NCBI GenBank assembly: GCA_946481475.1
Contig: CAMLOB010000231.1
Span: 1 to 6,612, forward strand
Length of the DNA: 6,612 nt
DNA from: an uncultured Chlorobiota bacterium
Lineage (GTDB): Bacteria; Bacteroidota; Kapaibacteriia; OLB7
Direction: 5' to 3'
This document shows positions 1-6,081 of the stretch, in pieces (position 1 is the first letter of the stretch; every line of letters starts with the position of its first letter). The notes beneath the pieces are model-generated. The model searched no databases. It was not told the DNA's origin and worked only from the letters and a program-made list of their open reading frames with translations. The position numbers and the translations under genes were made by a program.

Positions 1-60
1 GGGCATACGCAGAGATGATCCTGTCCGATCCGACCACGACAAAGCTTCCGTTATCCACGA

Positions 61-240
61 CTTTCCCCGAATCCCCCTTCACCTCCCCATTCCCAATAAT
101 TACTTTCCAAACCATCCAGCAATTCAACCATTCAACTCTCGACTCTCAACCCTTGACTCCCGACAACCACCGTCCGAACTATCCAACTATTCAACAACTC
201 AACCCCCGATTACCATTTCACTACACCCCTGTTTTCCCCT
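61..240 (+). other. C-rich, G-poor tract with degenerate TTCAAC words; possible Rho-utilisation region
   Basis: The plus strand of this 180-nt stretch carries only 9 G and is dominated by C, T and A. Inside it (about 121-204) the word TTCAAC and close variants (CTCAAC, CCAAC, TTGAC) recur at irregular spacing, giving a decayed tandem-repeat look. The frame that happens to be open here (15-242) encodes only Pro/Thr/Ser/Gln low complexity, so I do not call a gene. RNA read from this strand would be C-rich, G-poor and weakly structured, which is the known character of Rho-utilisation (rut) sites. An upstream plus-strand gene outside the window could therefore be terminated here. The compositional skew is directly visible; the Rho role is inference. 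Confidence 0.45.
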
Positions 241-269
241 GATAACGTCTCTCTAATACTCTCGTTATC
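241..269. promoter_or_regulatory. Dyad GATAACG-N15-CGTTATC upstream of the phosphatase gene; candidate operator
   Basis: A perfect 7-bp inverted repeat has arms at 241-247 and 263-269, with a 15-nt spacer. The arm centres are 22 bp apart, about two helical turns, which is the geometry expected of a dimeric DNA-binding regulator. It lies 83 nt before the ATG at 352 and 14 nt before the alternative TTG at 283. The spacer contains TAATAC (254-259), a poor -10-like match with no good -35, so I do not call a promoter. It does not look like the direct-repeat Pho box known from PhoB/PhoP systems. A weak RNA hairpin is the alternative reading. Confidence 0.3.
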
Positions 270-351
270 TGCGAAGGATAGTTTGCCGGTGTTGGAATCA
301 ACGGTTGTTTCCACGGCTGCGAACGTCACTTCAGATATTCCGAGAGAGATC

Positions 352-2118
352 ATGGCACGATCCGGACCACTCCTCACGTTTCTTCTCCTGCTTCTGCTCT
401 GGCTTCACGGAGGGGATGGCGGGTCGGCACAGCCGTCATCCCCTTCTGCACCTGAAGTCAACGCAGACCCCCGCTCCGGTTCGCTCCACGTTCCTCCCCC
501 TCCGGTCCCTCTCCCCGTCTCCTGGATCAACGCTTCCTCCTCCATCTTCCGTCACTACGCCGACTCTTCCCTTCAACCATTCTACCACGGTGTCGCCTCG
601 GGCGATCCTCTGGCCGACCGGGTCATCATCTGGACCCGCGTAACGCCTGAAGAGCATGGAAGAATTGATGTGGAGTGGAGCATGGGGCTCGACTCCGGGA
701 TGTCTCTCGTCGTGCAACGGGGAGTCTGCTCAACCGGTCCCGAACGCGACTATACGGTAAAGATCGACGTGCAGGGTCTGGAGCCGGGGGAGACGTACTT
801 CTATCGTTTCCGGGCGCTCGGCAGAGAGTCGCTTGTCGGCAGGACACGCACGGCTCCTGAAGGAGACATCCCTCATCTGCGCTTTGCGGTCGCCTCCTGC
901 GCGAACTATCAGCATGGCCATTTCAACGCCTACGGTCGCATCGCCGACCGGGATGATCTGAACGCCGTTCTCTTTCTCGGCGACTATCTGTATGAGGATG
1001 GAATCACCAACGACGACTACGGTCCCATCTCCGGCCGCGAGCATCATCCTCGACAGGAACTCCATACACTGGATGAGTACCGGAAACGGCACGCCTTCTA
1101 CAAGCTCGATTCCGATCTCCGCAGGCTCCATGCACGTCACCCGTTCATCGCCATCTGGGACGACCACGAAATGATCGACGACTGCTACACCGAAGGGGCG
1201 CGCCTCCACTCCGATCCGGAAGATGGCCCCTGGAAAAAACGGAAGAGAGGGGCGGCACTCGCCTACTTTGAATGGATGCCGGTTCGCGAACCCGAGGGAG
1301 AGAACCGACGCCGCATCTTCCGCTCGTTCCGCTACGGCGACCTTGCCGAGATCATCATGCTCGACACGCGGCACGAAGGTCGGGAAGAACAGATTGAGAG
1401 CAGCAACGATCCCCACCTGTTCGATCCGGACAGATCGATGCTCGGGAAGGAACAGTTCAACTGGTTCCTGAAAAGACTTGCCGGATCGGACGCCCGGTGG
1501 AAGCTGGTCGGCAATCAGGTGGTGATGAGCCATATCCGGGGCGTGCGGAATCTGGATGCGTGGGACGGATATCCGGCAGAGCGGGACAGAATACTGGGAT
1601 GGATCGGGAAGCACAGAATCGAGAACGTCATCTTCCTGACCGGCGACGTGCATATCTCGATTGCATCGAACATCGCACGCCGTCCGTTCGACAGAGAAGA
1701 GTATGACAAGGTCAGCGGAGAGGGCTCGCTCGCCGTCGAGTTCACCGCGCCGAGCATCGCCTCGGCAAACATGAACGAACTGCTGAACCTTCCTCCGCGA
1801 AACTACCGCACGATCATCGCCGAGCAGGGACTCTACATGCTGAACGCCCACGTGAAGATGGCCGAGCTGGACAATCACGGTTATTTCCTCCTCGATTTGC
1901 AAACCGACCGTGCCCAAGCCGACTGGTTCTTTGTGAAGACGATCGCACAGCCGGACAACCGGGAACGATGGTGGAGTTCGTGGATGGTGCGGGATGGAAG
2001 AAGTCGTCTGGAGGAAGTCGGGAGTCCGTCCGAGCCGATCACCAGACCCGAGATACCTGCACTGACCGAATCGTCGGCTCCGACTGCAGCGGGACCGGCT
2101 ATCCCGGCGGCCCAGTAG
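352..2118 (+). CDS. phoD: PhoD-family secreted alkaline phosphatase/phosphodiesterase
   Basis: This 588-residue protein should hydrolyse phosphate mono- or diesters outside the cytoplasm, releasing phosphate. Residues 1-27 form a Sec-type signal peptide: MARSG, a leucine-rich core (LLTFLLLLLLWL), then a GSA-like cleavage site near 25. No twin arginine is present, although classical PhoD proteins use Tat. A Pro/Ser-rich linker (about 28-75) follows, then a PhoD N-terminal domain (about 77-172, with HGVASGDP at 79-86) and the metallophosphatase domain (about 173-530). Motifs seen are SCANYQ (182-187, with the Cys expected to bind iron), GDYLYE (210-215), WDDHE (269-273), NQVVMSH (388-394), GDVH (431-434), NAHVK (498-502) and HGY (509-511). 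The tail is Ala/Pro-rich. I chose ATG 352 because it gives a normal-length signal peptide, although its Shine-Dalgarno is weak. An in-frame TTG at 283 has AAGGA (274-278) before it and would add 23 residues. No lipobox or sorting domain is visible. The family call is firm; the substrate is not determined. Confidence 0.92.
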   Translation: MARSGPLLTFLLLLLLWLHGGDGGSAQPSSPSAPEVNADPRSGSLHVPPPPVPLPVSWINASSSIFRHYADSSLQPFYHGVASGDPLADRVIIWTRVTPEEHGRIDVEWSMGLDSGMSLVVQRGVCSTGPERDYTVKIDVQGLEPGETYFYRFRALGRESLVGRTRTAPEGDIPHLRFAVASCANYQHGHFNAYGRIADRDDLNAVLFLGDYLYEDGITNDDYGPISGREHHPRQELHTLDEYRKRHAFYKLDSDLRRLHARHPFIAIWDDHEMIDDCYTEGARLHSDPEDGPWKKRKRGAALAYFEWMPVREPEGENRRRIFRSFRYGDLAEIIMLDTRHEGREEQIESSNDPHLFDPDRSMLGKEQFNWFLKRLAGSDARWKLVGNQVVMSHIRGVRNLDAWDGYPAERDRILGWIGKHRIENVIFLTGDVHISIASNIARRPFDREEYDKVSGEGSLAVEFTAPSIASANMNELLNLPPRNYRTIIAEQGLYMLNAHVKMAELDNHGYFLLDLQTDRAQADWFFVKTIAQPDNRERWWSSWMVRDGRSRLEEVGSPSEPITRPEIPALTESSAPTAAGPAIPAAQ

Positions 2119-2146
2119 TTTCCTGGTTGATAGAACCCTGGTGTGC

Positions 2147-2204
2147 CTTTGTGTCCTTCGTGTCTTTGTGTTTTTCTTACCACAAAGGCACGAAGGACAC
2201 AAAG
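2147..2204. repeat. Near-perfect 24-bp inverted repeat (CTTTGTGTCCTTCGTG type) after the phosphatase gene
   Basis: The arms are 2147-2170 and 2181-2204, separated by a 10-nt loop (TTTTTCTTAC). All 24 positions pair, 23 as Watson-Crick pairs and one as T/G (2163 with 2188), which is a wobble pair in RNA. Each arm is itself built from three similar 8-9-nt words (CTTTGTGTC, CTTCGTGTC, TTTGTG). The element begins 29 nt after the phosphatase stop. Neither side has a T-run directly after the stem, so it is not a classic intrinsic terminator, though such a stem could block RNA decay or help stop transcription. From memory, sequences of this type recur between genes in many environmental bacterial genomes; copy number here cannot be judged from one window. 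Confidence 0.85.
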
Positions 2205-2459
2205 AAACCACCAAGATTATCAATGTCCGCAGCGAATCGGATCGGCCTTCCGGTCGACCCGGCATTTAGCCGAATCACTGAATCCGGCGATGCGAAGGCA
2301 CTTCCCACCGAAGTAATTTTCAGATGCCGGTTGCAAGAGCATCGGACTTCATCGTCAAGGCATCGTTCTCCACGCAGGCATCACAACCTGACGTTGCTTC
2401 TCATACGCCGATGACACCGAACACGCACGTCCGGCATCTTCAACATTTCTTTTACACAC
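2205..2459. other. Intergenic stretch before the protease gene with no recognisable gene
   Basis: This completes the 354-nt gap between the phosphatase stop and the protease start. Open frames crossing it are continuations of shadow frames and show no protein-like composition. I found no convincing -35/-10 pair. Because the strong inverted repeat lies just upstream, a separate promoter for the protease is likely somewhere here, but I cannot place it. The frame of the protease has a TGA at 2389-2391 and no ATG, GTG or TTG codon between that stop and 2473, which fixes the protease start. Confidence 0.5.
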
Positions 2460-2464
2460 AGGAG
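2460..2464 (+). promoter_or_regulatory. Ribosome binding site AGGAG for the protease gene
   Basis: AGGAG is followed by 8 nt and then ATG at 2473, which is ideal Shine-Dalgarno spacing. With no alternative start codon upstream in this frame before the TGA at 2389, it settles the N-terminus and hence the absence of a signal peptide. The site overlaps a GATAACG word (2464-2470) that also occurs upstream of the phosphatase. Confidence 0.85.
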
Positions 2465-2472
2465 ATAACGTA

Positions 2473-5400
2473 ATGGCGGCAAAGAAGACCTCCGTCGGCA
2501 GGCTGATGAAGGGACGGAACAAGTTCGACCCCCAACTCAACTTCATTCTGAACCTGGGGGAGAAAAGGGTTCGCACACAGTGTCGTGCCGAGTTCAAACG
2601 GTTCCGGGATGAAATTGCGCAGATCGAAGACCTATCGCTGAAATCGGCGGATATGAAGTCCGCAAAGGAACGGAATGCAGTCGAGAAGAAGATCGGCGAT
2701 GCGCTGGAGAGACTTCCCGCCTCCCTCTTCCACAGCGTCTACTTTCCCGACGACGACGTTCTGAAGGAAGCCCTCCCCGCATCGAAGGGGAAACTGCGCG
2801 AGCCGTTCATTTCCGGATTCATCAAGGGGCAGTTCAACGAGAAGGATCTGGCAAGACTCGGCATCACGTTGCGGCAGCGGGCAGGGGATGTCTGCACGGC
2901 GTACATCCCTCTGAAAATCCTTCCGCAACTCGAAGGGATGGCCGGCATCGAGTATGTGGAGCTCTCCCGTCCGCTCCGGCTGGACCTGAACAACTCCCTC
3001 CCCTACAGCCAGATCAACACGCTGCAGAACGCTCCGCTGAACCTGACCGGCAACGGCGTAACGGTCGGCGTGATCGACACGTTCCTCAACTTCTATCATC
3101 CCGATTTCCGCAATAACGACGGCGGCGGCGGAGACGGGCAGGGAACAAGCCGGGTTCTCTTTCTCTGGGACCAGTTCCTGGCACCGCAGGCCGGTGAGGC
3201 CGGTCCTCCCGTACTTCCCGGTTTTCCGGCAACCTGGGTGACGTACGGCGTGGAGTACTCGCAGGCAAACATCAACGCCGATCTGAACGCCTACCAGCCC
3301 CCGGCAGGAGCCGGACAGCCTCCGGCGGCAAATGCCTACACGGTTGTGCGGCACAACTCTCCGGTCGTCAACACCAGCAGCGGACACGGGACACACGTGA
3401 CCGGCATCGCAGCCGGGAACGGACGGGCTCAGGGTGGGACATTCCGGGGATGCGCTCCGGGGGCCGGCATCATCTTCGTCCGCAACGGTTCCACGAACTA
3501 CATCCACGGCGACAGCGCACAGGTAGCCGATGCGTTCGCCTATATCTTTGCCCGGGCTGCCGGGGCGTGCGTGGTGAACATGAGCCAGAGCGACAACATG
3601 GGGCCGCATGACGGGACAGCACTCGGCGAGCAGTTTCTGGACAATCTGCTGGCGACGCCGGGGCGGGCGATCACGCTGGCAGCGGGGAACGCAAACAATC
3701 GCGGCTCGCACATCACCGGCACCGTCGCACAGGGGGGAAATACAACCGCCACTGTTGCCTATGCCAATGCCGGAGGCGTTCCTCCGCAATCGAGCGACTC
3801 GATCGAGATCTGGTACGACGGACACGACAGCTTCGGGGCGACGCTGACGATCCCGAGCGGGTCGGCGGCAAACCCGGCGGCGGCAACCACGGTCATCGGT
3901 CCGGTTCCTCCCGGCTCTTCCTCGGCAGTTGTCGCACTTGCGAACAACGTGCAGGTACAGATCATCCACGGACAGAACGACGGGCGCAACAACGACAACG
4001 TCATCACGATCTTCATCGCCAACGTCAACGCCGCCCGTCCGATCCCGATCGGCAACTGGAGCATTCAGTTGAGCGGGACATCGGTAATCAACGGCGCGTT
4101 CGAGGGATGGATCGACCGGAACAACCGGGGCTGGCGGACCTGGACCGCAGCGGTGGAGAATCAGGGAACGCTCGCGGTCCCGGCCAGTGCGCTCCGGGCG
4201 ATCTCGGTCGGCAACCACGACCGGACCGCGCCGCTGCCGAACATCAGCGCAACCAGCAGTGCCGGACCGTCGCGGGACGGTCGGGTAAAGCCCGACATAT
4301 CGGCGGTAGGGACAAACGTCAACTCCACATGGTACCAGTTGATCAACAGCGCCGCACCCGGCGCACCCTACGCCTCTATCGGCGGCACCAGCATGGCCGC
4401 ACCGATGGTCGCCGGCACGATCGCCCTGATGTTCCAGTGTCGCGGTGCCGGTCTTACCTGGTCGGACATCAAACAGTTGCTGCAGGACAACGCCGCCGCA
4501 CCGGCCGTCGGGGTCCCCTCCACCACGTTCGGCTTCGGCTATCTGCAGGCCGGCAATCTCTGCGCCGGACCTGTCCCCGACGTTGACGTCTGGCTGCGGG
4601 ACCATTCGACCGACACCGGCGTCGAGCCGTTCGTCGGCGGCATCGCCTGGCTCAGTCCGGACATCGAGGTACTGGACATGGCGGGCAATCCCGTGGCGAA
4701 CCCGACGCACAACCCGGCCAACTTCGTCAACAACATCATTCAGGTGACGGTCCGGAATCGGGGGACGCTCACGGCCCGGAACGTGGAGGTCTATCTCCAT
4801 TGGGCCGATCCGGCCACCAACCTCCCCTTCCCCGCCGAGTGGAAAACCGACGGCATCTACACCGGCGATCCGAACTTCGTGATCCAGTCGAACAAGATCG
4901 TGATCCCGCAGCTTGCCGCCGGAGCCTCGGCATCGGTCCGCTACGCGTGGGCGCCGCCGGCCCCCGGTTCGAACATTCGCGGGGACGATCACTTCTGTCT
5001 GACGGTCCGGCTTGAGCACGAGGACGATCCCTCGAACATCGGCGCCGGAGGGTGGGACGTGATCCGGGGGAGCAACAACATTGCCCTGCGGAACACGCAC
5101 GTGCAGGAAATGCCGGGGGGGGAAGGGGATGCCGACACAGGATTCTTCGTCAACGGATCGCGCGACATCGACACACTGGAAATCGAAGGGGACAACCTGA
5201 CCGGACGGATCGAATTCCACATCCCGGTCCAGGCTCTGCCGTGGCGCGACCTGAATCTGGTCAACGAACTCGGTGCGTTGCGCAAACCGTATGGAGCGAA
5301 GTGTACGGCCGATCCGCTGACGAGAAGAAAGGGATCGATCAAGGGACGGGAGGTCGAGCTCTACACCGGTTTTACCGGAGTCAGGGAGATGCGTTTTGCC

Positions 5401-5658
5401 GACGGGATCGCAACGCTGATCGCCGATGCGAAGGAGGGAATGCGTCTGCCCGACATCCGGGTTCTGCCCGGGATGAAGATGCCGGTTCGGCTGAAGGTAA
5501 CGAAGGGGAAGATTGGTCGCGGAAGCGGATTCGTTCACGTGCGCCAGCGCTCCGGCGGGAAGACCATCGGCGGCGTCTCGCTGGAACTTGTGCGGAAGAT
5601 GAAGCGGGGGAAGAAGCTGAGAACGTTCCTTGAGAACGGGAAGCTGGTGGTGAAGTAG
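2473..5658 (+). CDS. Large multidomain subtilisin-family (S8) serine protease, CspA/B-like, without signal peptide
   Basis: This 1061-residue protein should be a serine endopeptidase. In order it has a charged, probably helical N-terminus (1-105), a region resembling an I9-type inhibitory propeptide (about 108-172) and a peptidase S8 domain (about 190-695). The catalytic set is complete: D202 in VGVID, H305 in SGHGTHV, oxyanion N406 in AAGN and S640 in GGTSMAAP. There is a ~100-residue D-to-H insert containing SRVLFLWDQ, and a beta-rich insert (about 415-565, with WSIQLSGTSVINGAFEGWI at 529-547), both typical of CspA/B-like subtilases. The C-terminal half has an Ig/CARDB-like domain (about 702-878, with SPDIEV and VTVRNRGT) and a further beta-rich domain (about 890-1061) ending in a basic tail. 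The start is fixed by AGGAG and an upstream in-frame stop. No signal peptide, transmembrane helix or obvious sorting domain is visible, so its location is unclear. A G8 run at 5115-5122 lies at the junction of the last two domains. Substrate unknown. Confidence 0.93.
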   Translation: MAAKKTSVGRLMKGRNKFDPQLNFILNLGEKRVRTQCRAEFKRFRDEIAQIEDLSLKSADMKSAKERNAVEKKIGDALERLPASLFHSVYFPDDDVLKEALPASKGKLREPFISGFIKGQFNEKDLARLGITLRQRAGDVCTAYIPLKILPQLEGMAGIEYVELSRPLRLDLNNSLPYSQINTLQNAPLNLTGNGVTVGVIDTFLNFYHPDFRNNDGGGGDGQGTSRVLFLWDQFLAPQAGEAGPPVLPGFPATWVTYGVEYSQANINADLNAYQPPAGAGQPPAANAYTVVRHNSPVVNTSSGHGTHVTGIAAGNGRAQGGTFRGCAPGAGIIFVRNGSTNYIHGDSAQVADAFAYIFARAAGACVVNMSQSDNMGPHDGTALGEQFLDNLLATPGRAITLAAGNANNRGSHITGTVAQGGNTTATVAYANAGGVPPQSSDSIEIWYDGHDSFGATLTIPSGSAANPAAATTVIGPVPPGSSSAVVALANNVQVQIIHGQNDGRNNDNVITIFIANVNAARPIPIGNWSIQLSGTSVINGAFEGWIDRNNRGWRTWTAAVENQGTLAVPASALRAISVGNHDRTAPLPNISATSSAGPSRDGRVKPDISAVGTNVNSTWYQLINSAAPGAPYASIGGTSMAAPMVAGTIALMFQCRGAGLTWSDIKQLLQDNAAAPAVGVPSTTFGFGYLQAGNLCAGPVPDVDVWLRDHSTDTGVEPFVGGIAWLSPDIEVLDMAGNPVANPTHNPANFVNNIIQVTVRNRGTLTARNVEVYLHWADPATNLPFPAEWKTDGIYTGDPNFVIQSNKIVIPQLAAGASASVRYAWAPPAPGSNIRGDDHFCLTVRLEHEDDPSNIGAGGWDVIRGSNNIALRNTHVQEMPGGEGDADTGFFVNGSRDIDTLEIEGDNLTGRIEFHIPVQALPWRDLNLVNELGALRKPYGAKCTADPLTRRKGSIKGREVELYTGFTGVREMRFADGIATLIADAKEGMRLPDIRVLPGMKMPVRLKVTKGKIGRGSGFVHVRQRSGGKTIGGVSLELVRKMKRGKKLRTFLENGKLVVK
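5115..5122 (+). other. Eight-G homopolymer inside the protease gene
   Basis: The run covers codons 881-884 (Pro-Gly-Gly-Glu), in the linker between the Ig-like domain and the terminal domain. Loss of one G would lead to a TGA at 5198-5200 and a 908-residue protein lacking the terminal domain. Gain of one G would enter a frame open to 5633 and give an Arg-rich tail. Tracts of this kind are known contingency loci in some bacteria and are also common sites of sequencing error; one sequence cannot distinguish these from chance. Confidence 0.8.
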
Positions 5659-5695
5659 GGTCGGGATGATTCAGGGGTATGCGTGATGATATGAG

Positions 5696-5739
5696 CGGGC
5701 AACGCCGTGGCCGTTGGGGGGAGGCGGCGTTGCCCGTTT
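5696..5739 (+). terminator. GC-rich hairpin, probable terminator of the protease gene
   Basis: A perfect 12-bp inverted repeat (CGGGCAACGCCG at 5696-5707, CGGCGTTGCCCG at 5725-5736) encloses a 17-nt loop and is followed by TTTATGATG. It starts 38 nt after the protease stop. The stem can lengthen by five weaker pairs (A-T and G-U) at its base. The position and GC-rich stem fit an intrinsic terminator, but the T-run is only three long, so termination may be partial or may need help. It sits between convergent genes and could also act for transcripts arriving from the right. Confidence 0.6.
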
Positions 5740-5785
5740 ATGATGCACGGTGGTGTTCATCAGGAACGTCCGGAAATCATGCGGT

Positions 5786-5866
5786 GGAGTGTCGCCCCGC
5801 GCTGCGGGGCTTGGCGATTGTATGGGGTGCGCGCCGCGCCACGCGCTCACGCACGTGGCTAGTGAG
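5786..5866. repeat. Tandem structured element, copy 1 of 3
   Basis: This copy carries GGAG, then GTCGCCCCGCGCTGCGGGGC with a 7-bp stem (5794-5800 with 5804-5810) and TTGGCGATTGT, then a spacer, then CCACGCGCTCACGCACGTGG and CTAGTGAG. In the second hairpin (5839-5858) the stem has one C/A mismatch, unlike the other two copies. The CTCAC (5846-5850) and GTGAG (5862-5866) pairing is kept. It is the longest copy because of extra bases in the spacer. Confidence 0.8.
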
Positions 5867-5871
5867 GGTTG

Positions 5872-5949
5872 GGAGGGGCGTCGCCCTCGTTGCGGGGTTT
5901 GGTGGTTGTGTCGGTCGTGCGCCACGCGCTCACGCGCGTGGTTAGTGAG
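5872..5949. repeat. Tandem structured element, copy 2 of 3
   Basis: The first half is the most diverged (GTCGCCCTCGTTGCGGGGTTTGGTGGTTGT), which weakens its first hairpin. The second half is intact, with a 7-bp stem CCACGCG/CGCGTGG (5922-5928 with 5935-5941), loop CTCACG, and a following GTGAG (5945-5949) complementary to CTCAC in the loop (5929-5933). Start-to-start distances between copies are 86 and 79 nt. Neither is a multiple of three, which argues against a protein-coding repeat. Confidence 0.8.
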
Positions 5950-5950
5950 T

Positions 5951-6025
5951 GGAGGTGTCGCCCCGCGTTGCGGGGCTTGGCGATTGTCGGGCGCGCGCCA
6001 CGCGCTCACGCGCGTGGTTAGTGAG
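5951..6025. repeat. Tandem structured element, copy 3 of 3
   Basis: This is the cleanest copy. GTCGCCCCGCGTTGCGGGGC forms the first hairpin, and TTGGCGATTGT is kept exactly as in copy 1. The second hairpin is a 7-bp stem (5998-6004 with 6011-6017) whose loop CTCAC (6005-6009) can pair with GTGAG (6021-6025). The 28 nt from CCACGCG to GTGAG are identical in copies 2 and 3. It ends 56 nt before the stop codon of the minus-strand gene. Confidence 0.8.
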
Positions 6026-6081
6026 GGATTCCGTTTGGCTCTCTGTGTTTTCAAGAGGGCTGTTGTGACCTGCTCAAACGG

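Noticed and set aside
15..242. Open plus-strand frame of 75 codons at the left edge
   Set aside because: Its composition (Pro, Thr, Ser, Gln) simply reflects the C-rich, G-poor repeat tract; it has no ribosome binding site and no protein-like pattern.
730..2265. Long minus-strand open frame (511 codons) opposite the phosphatase
   Set aside because: It is a shadow of a GC-rich gene with strong codon bias; the plus strand encodes clear PhoD motifs over the same DNA.
2314..2321. TAATTTTC as a Bacteroidetes-type -7 promoter element
   Set aside because: It has one mismatch to TAnnTTTG and no TTG at the required distance upstream.
2119..2414. Plus-strand open frame running from the phosphatase tail through the inverted repeat
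   Set aside because: It overlaps the phosphatase in another frame and its middle is just the translated repeat; such frames are common false genes.
2322..2439. Long-range 9-bp pairing AGATGCCGG / CCGGCATCT framing a possible structured leader of the protease
   Set aside because: One 9-bp match about 100 nt apart in a 350-nt region is close to chance and does not extend at either end.
2632..5538. Very long minus-strand open frame (968 codons) opposite the protease
   Set aside because: Its translation is Arg/Asp/Val-rich with no domain pattern, while the plus strand carries a full subtilase catalytic set; its length comes from codon bias.
5786..6025. CRISPR array
   Set aside because: Only three imperfect units of 75-81 nt with little unique spacer between them; CRISPR repeats are shorter, near identical and separated by unique spacers of similar size.
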